From NCBI GenBank assembly GCA_964016885.1, contig OZ024741.1, forward strand, positions 414,917,081-414,981,080: DNA of 64,000 nt, read 5' to 3'. Each line of letters begins with the position of its first letter. The first letter of the stretch is position 1. This DNA is from Eledone cirrhosa (taxonomy: Eukaryota > Mollusca > Cephalopoda > Octopoda > Eledonidae). The notes below the pieces were generated by a model. It searched no databases, was not told the origin of the DNA, and saw only the letters and a list, made by a program, of their open reading frames with translations. The translations under genes were made by a program, and so were the position numbers. Shown piece by piece: positions 40,712 through 52,800 of this stretch.

Positions 40712-40797
40712 GCCACTTACATGTTAATTTCATGAGCATGTTGTTCCATTGATCAGATCAACTGGAAGACTTGTTGTAACCAACAGAGTGCCTCAGT
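40598..40797 (+). mobile_element. 3' part of a SINE-like dispersed element (cephalopod type)
   Basis: The sequence continues directly from the last 45-bp remnant through CTCAGCTGGCAAAAATGA and TGTACCTGTAAT. It goes on through GCCTTGTCACACTCTGTGTC, TTAAGGGTACTCGTGTCTGT, TTAATTTCATGAGCATG and TTGATCAGATCAACTGGAAG to a GAGTGCC end near 40792. From memory, this ordered block is the conserved body of a very common tRNA-derived SINE-like repeat of octopus and other cephalopods. It carries many CpG-to-TpG/CpA-type changes relative to the version I remember, so it is an old copy. The 5' head is absent; its position is occupied by the 45-bp array and then the 59-bp satellite. Confidence 0.7.
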
Positions 40798-41087
40798 TTT
40801 TACTACAATCTAACTTGATACCTGTATGTGGTGATGGCTGAGAACAGTGAGTATTGAGACACCTTACTTACCTAAGATGGCCAAAGATCTAGAACTGGTC
40901 TCAACCACTTTCTACTCTAATATCTATAATACAAGCTATTGTAGCAGAACCAAATGAAAACTCATCCTTCTTGCCAGGGACAGACTGGCATGGAGGTCTG
41001 TTGTTGAGGCCTTGTTTCATTTCTCCACACTAGGGTGGTCACACAGAGCCAACTTAGACTGCATTAAACAGCATTATGACTGCATCA
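40798..41087. other. Non-repetitive spacer, no gene seen
   Basis: This is about 290 bp of ordinary-complexity sequence with stops in all frames. I see no recognisable element, no RNA gene and no long open frame. It separates the SINE-like tail from the tRNA-derived SINE downstream. Confidence 0.7.
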
Positions 41088-41097
41088 CATGGAGGTG

Positions 41098-41109
41098 TAG
41101 TGGTAAGGG
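41098..41109 (+). promoter_or_regulatory. A-box-like element of the SINE
   Basis: TAGTGGTAAGGG resembles the D-arm box A of tRNA genes with a TAGTGGT motif, such as tRNA-Glu. It is an imperfect match to the general A-box consensus. Confidence 0.5.
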
Positions 41110-41136
41110 TGTTGGACTTACAATCTTAACGACATG

Positions 41137-41147
41137 GGTTCGATTCC
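41137..41147 (+). promoter_or_regulatory. B box of the SINE (RNA polymerase III)
   Basis: GGTTCGATTCC is an exact match to the tRNA T-arm/B-box consensus GGTTCGANTCC. Exact conservation in an otherwise degenerate tRNA-like head supports descent from a tRNA. Confidence 0.8.
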
Positions 41148-41358
41148 TGAATTGGGTTGCGATGCTATGTCAGTAGATCTCTATGTTTAATTTTATTTTA
41201 AACACAATTTGTTTGTTTCTACCCAGGCTTGCAGCCACCAAGGGCCGAAAGCTAACGAGACGAGAAGTATGTGGTGTAAATGTTATCCAAACATGGTGGG
41301 TAACTCTATGTCTATATTTAGTGTTTCACTTGCAATGACAGAATAAAAGATATTAAAC

Positions 41359-41590
41359 TCATCATCATCATCATCACTACCATTGTCACCATCATCACGA
41401 TCATCACCACTACCACTATTATCATCATCATCATCATCACAACCACTATCATCATCATTACCACCACTATCACCATCACCATCATCATCATCATCATCAT
41501 CATCACCACCACTATCATCATCACCATCATCATCATCATCACCATCACCACCACTATCATCATCACCACCATCATCACCACCATCATCAT
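41359..41590. repeat. CAT/ATC/CAC trinucleotide microsatellite (about 230 bp)
   Basis: Runs of TCATCATCATC are mixed with CACCACTA and CACCATCA interruptions, all in a three-base rhythm. The tract sits at the 3' end of the SINE and probably grew from its simple-repeat tail. The Ser/Pro-rich open frame on + and the Met/Val-rich frame on - are direct products of the trinucleotide repeat and are not genes. Confidence 0.95.
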
Positions 41591-41802
41591 GCTATCCATT
41601 TTCAGCCATGCCATTTTGAAGTACCTCAAAGCCAGAGGTGTCAAAGAGCGTCTGTCACTCTACTTGTCCTCCCAGTTAATGTATGGTACCCTCATTGTAT
41701 ACCACCAGCAACACACTGCATTATTAGGTGAATAACAATTTTTACTTTGGTTTCATTTATTTCTATCTCTGTTCTAAGACAAAGGCTCATATCGCTGGTG
41801 CT
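41591..41802. other. Unique flank between microsatellite and 44-bp array
   Basis: About 210 bp of normal-complexity sequence with no gene or known element visible. It provides the only unique primer-binding region next to the left end of the 44-bp array. Confidence 0.7.
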
Positions 41803-41815
41803 TAACCCTTTAGCA
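41803..41815 (+). other. Dispersed-repeat motif at the left end of the 44-bp array
   Basis: TTAACCCTTTAGCATTCAAA spans the boundary and runs directly into the first 44-bp unit. I recall a dispersed cephalopod sequence that begins with this motif and continues with a tandemly similar AAACCGGCCATATCCGGCC-like segment. The 44-bp array may therefore have expanded from such a copy. Confidence 0.45.
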
Positions 41816-43589
41816 TTCAAACCAGCTGTATCTGCCCAGAATTCCCTCACCTCTTTCTATTCAAATCATCTGTATCTGACCAGCATTCCCTCACCTCTTT
41901 CTGTTCAAACCAGCTGTATCTGCCCAGAATTCTCTCACCTCTTTCTGTTCGAACCAGATGTATCTGCCCAGAATTCGCTCACCTCTTTCTGTTCAAACCA
42001 GCTGTATCTGCCCAGAATTCGCTCACCTCTTTCTGTTCAAACCAGCTGTATCTGCCCAGAATTCTCTCACCTCTTTCTGTTCGAACCAGATGTATCTGCC
42101 CAGAATTCCCTCACCTCTTTCTGTTCAAACCAGCTGTATCTGCCCAGAATTCTCTCACCTCTTTCTGTTCAAACCAGCTGTATCTTCCCAGAATTCCCTC
42201 ACCTCTTTCTGTTCAAACCAGCTGTATCTGCCCAGAATTCGCTCACATCTTTCTATTCAAACCAGCTGTATCTGCCCAGAATTCGCTCACATCTTTCTAT
42301 TCAAACCAGCTGTATCTGCCCAGAATTCGCTCACCTCTTTCTATTCAAACCAGCTGCATCTGACCAGAATTCTCTCACCTCTTTCTGTTCAAACCAGCTG
42401 TATCTGCCCAGAATTCTCACACCTCATTCTGTTTAAACAAGCCGTATCTGCCCAGAATTCCCTCACCTCTTTCAATTCAAACCAGCTGTATCTGACTAGA
42501 ATTCTCTCACCTCTTTCTATTCAAACCAGCTGTATCTGCCCAGAATTCTCTCACCTCTTTCTATTCAAACCAGCTGTATCTGACCAGAATTCTCTCACCT
42601 CTTTCTGTTCAAACCAGCTGTATCTGCCCAGAATTCTCTCACCTCTTTCTGTTCAAACCAGCTATATCTGATCAGAATTCTCTCACCTCTTTCTGTTCAA
42701 ACCAGCTGTATCTGCCCAGAATTCCCTCACCACTTTCTGTTTAAACCAGCTCTATCTGCCCAGAATTCCCTCACCTCTTTCTGTTCAAACTAGCTGTATC
42801 TGCCCAGAATTCCCTCACCTCTTTCTGTTTAAACCAGCTGTATCTGCCCAGAATTTTCTCACCTCTTTCTGTTCAAACCAGCTGTATCTGCCCAGAATTC
42901 CCTCACCTCTTTCTGTTCAAACCAGCTGTATCTGCCCAGAATTCCCTCACCTCTTTCTGTTCAAACCAGCTGTATCTGCCCAGAATTCTCTTACCTCTTT
43001 CTGTTCAAACCAGCTGTATCTGCCCAGAATTCCCTCACCTCTTTCTGTTCAAACCCAGCTGTATCTGGCCAGAATTCCCTCACCTCTTTCTGTTTAAACC
43101 AGCTGTATCTGGCCAGAATTCTCTCACTTCTTTCTGTTCAAACCAGCTGTATCTGACCAGAATTCTCTCATCTCTTTCTGTTTAAACCAGCTGTATCTTA
43201 CCAGAATTCTCTCACCTGTTTCTGTTCAAACCAGCTGTAACTGGCCAGAATTCTTTCACTTCTTTCTGTTCAAACCAGCTGTATCTGACCAGAATTCCCT
43301 CACCTCTTTCTGTTCAAACCAGCTGTATCTGACCAGAATTCTCTCACCTCATTCTGTTCAAACCAGCTGTATCTGTCCAGTATTGCCTCACATCTTTCTG
43401 TTCAAACCAGCCGTATCTGTCCAGAATTCCCTCACTTCTTTCTGTTTAAACCAGCTGTATCTGCCCAGAATTCCCTCACCTCTTTCTGTTCAAACCAGCT
43501 GTATCTGCCCAGAATTTTCTCACCTCTTTCTGTTCAAACCAGCTGTATCTGACCAGAATTCTCTCACCTCTTTCTGTTTAAACCAGCTG
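41816..43589. repeat. Left edge of 44-bp array, short-range duplication only
   Basis: This is about 40 units without a long-range partner elsewhere in the window. Local copies are visible: the TTCGAACCAGATG variant recurs 132 bp (three units) apart near 41949 and 42081, and the CGCTCACATCTTTCTATTC variant occurs in adjacent units near 42240 and 42284. Units here keep variants rare elsewhere, as expected for an array edge. Confidence 0.75.
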
Positions 43590-46500
43590 TATCTGCCCAG
43601 AATTCTCTCACCTGTTTCTGTTCAAATCAGATGTATCTGGTCAGAATTCCCTCACCGCTTTCTGTTCAAACCAGCTGTATCTGCCCAGAATTCCCTCACC
43701 TCTTTCTGTTTAAACCTTCTGTAAATGCCCAGAATTTTTACACCTCTTTCTGTTCAAACCAGCTGTATCTGCCCAGAATTCCCTCACTTCTTTCTGTTCA
43801 AACCAGCTCTATCTGCCCAGAATTCCCTCACCTCTTTCTGTTCAAACCAGCTGTATCTGCCCAGAATTCTCTCACTCCTTTCTGTTCAAACCAGCCATAT
43901 CTGCCCAGAATTCCCTCACCTCTTTCTGTTCAAACCAGCTGTATCTGCCCAGAATTCCCTCACCTCTTTCTGTTTAAACCAGCTGTATCTGTCCAGAATT
44001 CCCTCACTTCTTTCTGTTCAAACCAGCTGTATCTGCCCAGAATTCCCTCACCTCTTTCTGTTCAAACCAGCTCTATCTGCCCAGAATTCCCGCACCTCTT
44101 TCTGTTCAAACCAGCTGTATCTGCACAGAATTCTCTCACTCCTTTCTGTTCAAACCAGCTCTATCTGCCCAGAATTCCCTCACCTCTTTCTATTCAAACC
44201 AGCTGTATCTGCCCAGAATTCTCTCACTCCTTTCTGTTCAAACCAGCCATATCTGCCCAGAATTCCCTCACCTCTTTCTGTTCAAATCAGCTGTATCTGG
44301 TCAGAATTATCTCACTTCTTTCTGTTTAAACCAGCTGTATCTGGCCAGAATTCTCTCACTTCTTTCTGTTCAAACCAGCTGTATCTGACCAGAATTCCCT
44401 CACCTCTTTCTGTTCAAACCAGCTGTATCTGCCCAGAATTCTCTCACCTATTTCTGTTCAAACCAGCTGTATCTGGTCAGAATCCTCTTACTTCTTTCTG
44501 TTAAACCAGCTGTATCTGGCCAGAATTCTCTCACTTCTTTCTGTTCAAACCAACTGTATCTGCCCAGAATTCCCTCACCTCAATCTGTTTAAACCAGCTG
44601 TATATGCCCAGAATTTTCTCACCTCTTTCTGTTCAAACCGGATGTATCTGCCCAGAATTCCCTCACCACTTTCTGTTCAAACCAGCTGTATCTGCCCAGA
44701 ATTCCCTCACCTCTTTCTGTTCAAACCAGCTGTATCTGACCAGAATTCTCTTATCTCTTTCTGTTCAAACTAGCTGTATCTGCCCAGAATTCCCTCAACT
44801 CTTTCTGTTTAAACCAGCTATATCTGGCCAGAATTCTCTCACTTGTTTCTGTTTAAACCAGCTGTATCTGACCAGAATTCTCTCACCTCTTTCTGTTCAA
44901 ACCAGCTGTATCTGACCAGAATTCCTTCTCCTCTTTCTGTTTAAACCATCTGTATCTGCCCAGAATTCTCTCACTTCTTTCTGTTCAAACCAGCTGTATC
45001 TGCCCAGAATTCCCTCACCGCTTTCTATTCAAAACAGCTGTATCTGCCCAGAATTCCCTCACTTCTTTCTGTTCAAACCAGCTGTATCTGCCCAGAATTC
45101 CCTCACCTCTTTCTGTTCAAACCAGCTGTATCTGCCCAGAATTCCCTCACCTCTTTCTGTTCAAATCATCTGTATCTGCACAGAATTCTCTCACTTCTTT
45201 CTGTTCAAACCAGCCATATCTGCCCAGAATTCCCTCACCTCTTTCTGTTCAAACCAGATGTATCTGCCCAGAATTCCCTCACCTCTTTCTGTTCAAACCA
45301 GCTGTATATGCCCAGAATTCCCTCACTTCTTTCTGTTCAAACCAGCTCTATCTGACCAGCATTCCCTCACCTCTTTCTGTTCAAACCAGCTGTATCTGCC
45401 CAGAATTCCCTCACCTCTTTCTGTTCAAACCAGCTGTATCTGACCAGAATTCTCTTACCTCTTTCTGTTCAAACCAGCTGTATCTGCCCAGAATTCCCTC
45501 ACCTCTTTCTGTTCAAACCAGCTGTATCTGACCAGAATTCTCTCACCTCTTTCTGTTTAAACCAGCTGTATCTGCCCAGAATTCTCTCACCTGTTTCTGT
45601 TTAAACCAGCTGTATCTGGCCAGAATTCTCTCACTTCTTTCTTTCAAACCAACTGTATCTGCCCAGAATTCCCTCACCTCTTTCTGTTCAAAATAGCTGT
45701 ATCTGCCCAGAATTCCCTCACCTCAATCTGTTTCAACCAGCTGTATATGCCCAGAATTTCCTGACCTCTTTCTGTTCAAACCAGCTGTATCTGCCCAGAA
45801 TTCCATCACTTCTTTCTGTTCAAACCAGCTGTATCTGCCCAGAATTCCCTCACCTCTCTCTGTTCAAACCAGCCGTATCTAACCAGACTTCTCTTATCTC
45901 TTTCTGTTCAAACCAGCTGTATCTGCCCACAATTCCCTCACCTCTTTCTGTTCAAACCAGCTGTATCTGGCCAGAATTCCCTCACCTCTTTCTGTTTAAA
46001 CCAGCTGTATCTGGCCAGAATTCTCTCACTTGTTTCTGTTCAAACCAGCTGTATCTGACCAGAATTCCCTCACCGCTTTCTGTTCAAACCAGCTGTATCT
46101 TCCCAGAATTCCCTCACTTCTTTCTGTTTAAACCTTCTGTACATGCCCAGAATTTTCTCACCACTTTCTGTTCAAACCAGCTGTATCTGCCGAGAATTCC
46201 CTCACTTCTTTCTGTTCAAACCAGCTGTATCTGACCAGAATTCCCTCACCTCTTTCTGTTCAAACCAGCTGTATCTGACCAGAATTCTCTCACCTCATTC
46301 TGTTCAAACCAGCTGTATCTGCCCAGAATTCCCTCACCTCTTTCTGTTCAAACTAGCTGTATCTGCCCAGAATTTTCTCACCTCTTTCTGTTCAAACCAG
46401 CTGTATCTGGCCAGAATTCTCTCACTTCTTTCTGTTCAAACCAGCTGTATCTGACCAGAATTCTCTCACCTCTTTCTGTTTAAACCAGCTGTATCTGCCC

Positions 46501-49500
46501 AGAATTCCCTCACCTGTTTATGTTCAAACCAGCTTTATCTGGTCAGAATTCTCTCACTTCTTTCCGTTTAAACCAGCTGTATCTGGCCAGATTTCTCTCA
46601 CTTCTTTTTGTTCAAACCAGCTGTATCTGACCAGAATTCCCTCACCTCTTTCTGTTCAAACCAGCTGTGTCTGGTCAGAATTCCCTCACCTCTTTCTGTT
46701 CAAACCAGCTGTATCTGCCCAGAATTCCCTCACCTCTTTCTGTTCAAACCAGCTGTATCTGACCAGAATTCCCTCACCTCTTTCTTTTCAAACCAGCTGT
46801 ATCTGACCAGAATTCTCTCACCTCATTCTGTTCAAACCAGCTGTATCTGGCCAGAATTCTCTTACCTCTTTCTGTTCAAACCAGCTGTATATGCCCAGAA
46901 TTCCCTCACCTCTTTCTGTTCAAACCAGCTGTATATGCCCAGAATTCCCTCACCTCTTTCTGTTCAAACCAGCTGTATATGCCCAGAATTCTCTCACCTG
47001 TTTCTGTTCAAACCAGCTGTATCTGCCCAGAATTCCCTCACCACTTTCTGTTCAAACCAGCTGTATCTGCCCAGAATTCTCTTACCTCTTTCTGTTCAAA
47101 CCAGCTGTATCTGGCCAGAATTCTCTCACTTCTTTCTGTTCAAATCAGCTGTATCTGACCAGAATTCCCTCACCACTTTCTGTTCAAACCAGCTGTATCT
47201 GGTCAGAATTCCCTCACCACTTTCTGTTCAAACCAGCTGTATATGCCCAGAATTCCCTCACCTCTTTCTGTTCAAACCAGCTGTATATGCCCAGAATTCT
47301 CTCACCTGTTTCTGTTCAAACCAGCTGTATCTGCCCAGAATTCCCTCACCACTTTCTGTTCAAACCAGCTGTATCTGCCCAGAATTCTCTTACCTCTTTC
47401 TGTTCAAACCAGCTGTATCTGGCCAGAATTCTCTCACTTCTTTCTGTTCAAATCAGCTGTATCTGACCAGAATTCCCTCACCACTTTCTGTTCAAACCAG
47501 CTGTATCTGGTCAGAATTCTCTCACTTCTTTCTGTTTAAACCAGCTGTATCTGGCCAGAATTCCCCCACTTCTTTCTGTTCAAACCAGCTGTATCTGCCC
47601 AGAATTCCCTCACCTCTTTCTGTTCAAACCAGCCGTATCTGACCAGAATTCTCTCACCTATTTCTGTTCAAACCAGCCATATCTGCCCAGAATTCCCTCA
47701 CCTCTTTCTGTTTAAACCAGCTGTATCTGGCCAGAATTCTCTCACTTGTTTCTGTTCAAACCAGCTGTATCTGACCAGAATTCCCTCACTTCTTTCTGTT
47801 CAAACCAGCTGTATCTGCCCAGAATTCCCTCACCTCTTTCTGTTCAAATCAGCTGTATCTGCCCAGAATTCTCTCACCTCATTCTGTTCAAACCAGCTGT
47901 ATCTGTCCAGAATTCCCTCACCTCTTTCTGTTCAAACCAGCCGTATCTGCCCAGAATTCCCTCACCTCTTTCTTTTCAAACCAGCTGTATCTGCCCAGAA
48001 TTCCCTCACTTCTTTCTGTTCAAACCAGCTGTATCTGCCCAGAATTCCCTCACCTCTTTCTGTTCACAGCAGCTGTATCTGCCCAGAATTCCCTCACTTC
48101 TTTCTGTTCAAACCAGCTGTATCTGCCCAGAATTCTCTCACCTGTTTATGTTCAAACCAGCTGTATCTGGTCAGAATTCTCTCACTTCTTTCTGTTTAAA
48201 CCAGCTGTATCTGGCCAGAATTCTCTCAATTTATTTCTGTTCAAACCAGCTGTATCTGACCAGAATTCTCTCACCTCTTTCTGTTCAAACCAGCTGTATC
48301 TGACCAGAATTCTCTCACTTCTTTCTGTTCGAACCAGCTGTATCTGCCCAGAATTCCCTCACCTCTTTCTGTTCAAACCAGCTGTATCTGCCCAGAATTC
48401 CCCCACTTCTTTCTGTTCAAACCAGCTGTATCTGACCAGAATTCCCTCACCTCTTTCTGTTCAAACCAGCTGTATCTGACCAGAATTCTCTCACCTATTT
48501 CTGTTCAAACCAGCCATATCTGCCCAGAATTCCCCCACCTCTTTCTGTTCAAACCAGCTGTATCTGGCCAGAATTCCCTCACCTCTTTCTGTTGAAATCA
48601 TCTGTATCTGCCCAGAATTCTCTCACTTCTTTTTGTTCAAACCAGCCATATCTGCCCAGAATTCCCTCACCTCTTTCTGTTCAAACCAGCTGTATCTGCC
48701 CAGAATTCCCCCACTTCTTTCTGTTCAAACCAGCTGTATCTGACCAGAATTCTCTCACTTCATTCTGTTCAACCCAGCTGTATCTGACCAGAATTCTCTC
48801 ACCTCCTTCTGTTCAAACCAGCTGTATCTGCCCAGAATTCCCTCACTTCTTTCTGTTCAAACCAGCTGTATCTGCCCAGAAATCCCTCACCTCTTTCTGT
48901 TTAAACCAGCTGTATCTGGCCAGAATTCCCTCACTTCTTTCTGTTTAAACCAGCTGTATATGCCCAGAAGTTTCTCACCTCTTTCTGTTCAAACCAGCTG
49001 TATTTGCCCAGAATTCCCTTACTTCTTTCTGTCCAAACCAGCTGTATCTGCCCAGAATTCCCTCACCTCTTTCTGTTCAAACCAGCTGTATCTGCCCAGA
49101 ATTCCCTCACTTCTTTCTGTTCAAACCAGCTGTATCTGCCCAGAGTTCCCTCACCTCTTTCTGTTCAAACCAGCTGTATCTGCCCAGAATTCCCTCACTT
49201 CTTTCTGTTCAAACCAGCTCTATGTGACAAGCATTCCCTCACTTCTTTCTGTTCAAACCAGCTGTATCTGACCAGAATTCTCTTACCTCTTTCTGTTCAA
49301 ACCAGCTGTATCTGGCCAGAATTGCCTCACCTCTTTCTGTTTAAACCAGCTGTATCTGGCCTGAATTCTCTCACTTGTTTCTGTTCAAACCAGCTGTAAC
49401 TGCCCAGAATTCTCTCACCTGTTTACGTTCAAACCAGCTGTATCTGGTCAGTATTCTCTCACTTATTTCCGTTTAAACCAGCTGTATCTGGCCAGATTTC

Positions 49501-49836
49501 TCTCACTTCTTTTTATTCAAACCAGCTGTATATGACCAGAATTCTCTCACTTCTTTCTGTTCAAACCAGCTGTATCTGCCCAGAATTCCCTCACCTCTTT
49601 CTGTTCAAACCATCTGTATCTGACCAGAATTCCCTCTCCTCTTTCTGTTTAAACCATCTGTATCTGCCCAGAATTCTGTCATTTCTTTCTGTTCAAACCA
49701 GCTGTATCTGCCCAGAATTCCCTCACCTCTTTCTGTTTACACCTTCTGTATATGCCCAGAATTTTCTCACCTCTTTCTGTTCAAAGCAGCTGTATCTGAC
49801 CAGAATTCCCTCACTTCTTTCTGTTCAAACCAGCTG
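43590..49836. repeat. 6,247-bp duplicated segment, copy 1 (142 units)
   Basis: The segment is repeated immediately downstream, starting at about 49837. Matching points include ATCAGATGTATCTGGTCAG at about 43626 and 49873, and the AAATGCCCAGAATTTTTAC variant at about 43723 and 49970, both at offset 6247. Similarity to the second copy is close to base-for-base, apart from scattered single changes and loss of whole units in copy 2. Confidence 0.88.
46925..47518. repeat. Local 308-bp (7-unit) tandem duplication
   Basis: The TATATGCCC variants at 46932 and 46976 recur at 47240 and 47284, and the seven units that follow match in order to about 47513. The same pair is present in copy 2 of the large duplication (near 53.1-53.7 kb), so this event came before the 6,247-bp duplication. 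Confidence 0.82.
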
Positions 49837-52800
49837 TATCTGCCCAGAATTCTCTCACCTGTTTCTGTTCAAATCAGATGTATCTGGTCAGAATTCCCTC
49901 ACCGCTTTCTGTTCAAACCAGCTGTATCTGCCCAGAATTCCCTCACCTCTTTCTGTTTAAACCTTCTGTAAATGCCCAGAATTTTTACACCTCTTTCTGT
50001 TCAAACCAGCTGTATCTGCCCAGAATTCCCTCACTTCTTTCTGTTCAAACCAGCTCTATCTGCCCAGAATTCCCTCACCTCTTTCTGTTCAAACCAGCTG
50101 TATCTGCCCAGAATTCTCTCACTCCTTTCTGTTCAAACCAGCCATATCTGCCCAGAATTCCCTCACCTCTTTCTGTTCAAACCAGCTGTATCTGCCCAGA
50201 ATTCCCTCACCTCTTTCTGTTTAAACCAGCTGTATCTGTCCAGAATTCCCTCACTTCTTTCTGTTCAAACCAGCTGTATCTGCCCAGAATTCCCTCACCT
50301 CTTTCTGTTCAAACCAGCTCTATCTGCCCAGAATTCCCTCACCTCTTTCTGTTCAAACCAGCTGTATCTGCCCAGAATTCTCTCACTCCTTTCTGTTCAA
50401 ACCAGCTCTATCTGCCCAGAATTCCCTCACCTCTTTCTATTCAAACCAGCTGTATCTGCCCAGAATTCTCTCACTCCTTTCTGTTCAAACCAGCCATATC
50501 TGCCCAGAATTCCCTCACCTCTTTCTGTTCAAATCAGCTGTATCTGGTCAGAATTATCTCACTTCTTTCTGTTTAAACCAGCTGTATCTGGCCAGAATTC
50601 TCTCACTTCTTTCTGTTCAAACCAGCTGTATCTGACCAGAATTCCCTCACCTCTTTCTGTTCAAACCAGCTGTATCTGCCCAGAATTCTCTCACCTATTT
50701 CTGTTCAAACCAGCTGTATCTGGTCAGAATCCTCTTACTTCTTTCTGTTAAACCAGCTGTATCTGGCCAGAATTCTCTCACTTCTTTCTGTTCAAACCAA
50801 CTGTATCTGCCCAGAATTCCCTCACCTCAATCTGTTTAAACCAGCTGTATATGCCCAGAATTTTCTCACCTCTTTCTGTTCAAACCGGATGTATCTGCCC
50901 AGAATTCCCTCACCACTTTCTGTTCAAACCAGCTGTATCTGCCCAGAATTCCCTCACCCCTTTATGTTCAAACCAGCTGTATCTGACCCGAATTCTCTTA
51001 TCTCTTTCTGTTCAAACTAGCTGTATCTGCCCAGAATTCCCTCAACTCTTTCTGTTTAAACCAGCTATATCTGGCCAGAATTCTCTCACTTGTTTCTGTT
51101 TAAACCAGCTGTATCTGACCAGAATTCTCTCACCTCTTTCTGTTCAAACCAGCTGTATCTGACCAGAATTCCTTCTCCTCTTTCTGTTTAAACCATCTGT
51201 ATCTGCCCAGAATTCTCTCACTTCTTTCTGTTCAAACCAGCTGTATCTGCCCAGAATTCCCTCACCGCTTTCTATTCAAAACAGCTGTATCTGCCCAGAA
51301 TTCCCTCACTTCTTTCTGTTCAAACCAGCTGTATCTGCCCAGAATTCCCTCACCTCTTTCTGTTCAAACCAGCTGTATCTGCCCAGAATTCCCTCACCTC
51401 TTTCTGTTCAAATCATCTGTATCTGCACAGAATTCTCTCACTTCTTTCTGTTCAAACCAGCCATATCTGCCCAGAATTCCCTCACCTCTTTCTGTTCAAA
51501 CCAGATGTATCTGCCCAGAATTCCCTCACCTCTTTCTGTTCAAACCAGCTGTATATGCCCAGAATTCCCTCACTTCTTTCTGTTCAAACCAGCTCTATCT
51601 GACCAGCATTCCCTCACCTCTTTCTGTTCAAACCAGCTGTATCTGCCCAGAATTCCCTCACCTCTTTCTGTTCAAACCAGCTGTATCTGACCAGAATTCT
51701 CTTACCTCTTTCTGTTCAAACCAGCTGTATCTGCCCAGAATTCCCTCACCTCTTTCTGTTCAAACCAGCTGTATCTGACCAGAATTCTCTCACCTCTTTC
51801 TGTTTAAACCAGCTGTATCTGCCCAGAATTCTCTCACCTGTTTCTGTTTAAACCAGCTGTATCTGGCCAGAATTCTCTCACTTCTTTCTTTCAAACCAAC
51901 TGTATCTGCCCAGAATTCCCTCACCTCTTTCTGCTCAAAATAGCTGTATCTGCCCAGAATTCCCTCACCTCAATCTGTTTCAACCAGCTGTATATGCCCA
52001 GAATTTCCTGACCTCTTTCTGTTCAAACCAGCTGTATCTGCCCAGAATTCCATCACTTCTTTCTGTTCAAACCAGCTGTATCTGCCCAGAATTCCCTCAC
52101 CTCTCTCTGTTCAAACCAGCCGTATCTAACCAGAATTCTCTTATCTCTTTCTGTTCAAACCAGCTGTATCTGGCCAGAATTCCCTCACCTCTTTCTGTTT
52201 AAACCAGCTGTATCTGGCCAGAATTCTCTCACTTGTTTCTGTTCAAACCAGCTGTATCTGACCAGAATTCCCTCACCGCTTTCTGTTCAAACCAGCTGTA
52301 TCTTCCCAGAATTCCCTCACTTCTTTCTGTTTAAACCTTCTGTACATGCCCAGAATTTTCTCACCACTTTCTGTTCAAACCAGCTGTATCTGCCCAGAAT
52401 TCCCTCACTTCTTTCTGTTCAAACCAGCTGTATCTGACCAGAATTCCCTCACCTCTTTCTGTTCAAACCAGCTGTATCTGACCAGAATTCTCTCACCTCA
52501 TTCTGTTCAAACCAGCTGTATCTGCCCAGAATTCCCTCACCTCTTTCTGTTCAAACTAGCTGTATCTGCCCAGAATTTTCTCACCTCTTTCTGTTCAAAC
52601 CAGCTGTATCTGGCCAGAATTCTCTCACTTCTTTCTGTTCAAACCAGCTGTATCTGACCAGAATTCTCTCACCTCTTTCTGTTTAAACCAGCTGTATCTG
52701 CCCAGAATTCCCTCACCTGTTTATGTTCAAACCAGCTTTATCTGGTCAGAATTCTCTCACTTCTTTCCGTTTAAACCAGCTGTGTCTGGCCAGATTTCTC

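Larger units (their letters stand above)
41088..41358 (+). mobile_element. tRNA-derived SINE with RNA polymerase III promoter boxes
   Basis: A tRNA-like head (ATGGAGGTGTAGTGGTAAGG onwards) contains an A-box-like TAGTGGTAAGGG and a perfect B box GGTTCGATTCC about 28 bp downstream, the spacing seen in tRNA genes. A tRNA-unrelated body of about 190 bp follows, then an A-rich end (AATAAAAGATATTAAACTC) that leads straight into the CAT/ATC microsatellite. This is the usual order of a SINE: head, body, simple-repeat tail. The cloverleaf is not well formed in the anticodon arm, so a functional tRNA is unlikely. The head resembles, from memory, abundant cephalopod SINE heads. I could not identify target-site duplications. 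Confidence 0.65.

Noticed and set aside
40539..40739. 66-codon minus-strand frame across the end of the 45-bp array
   Set aside because: Short frame reading antisense through the SINE-like body and array end; no supporting features.
41088..41160. Functional tRNA gene
   Set aside because: The B box is perfect, but the A box is imperfect and the anticodon and acceptor arms do not pair well. A SINE-like body and tail follow.
41318..41644. Met/Val-rich minus frame and Ser/Pro-rich + frame near the microsatellite
   Set aside because: Low-complexity translations of the CAT/ATC trinucleotide repeat. The apparent hydrophobic Met/Val run is not a real membrane protein.
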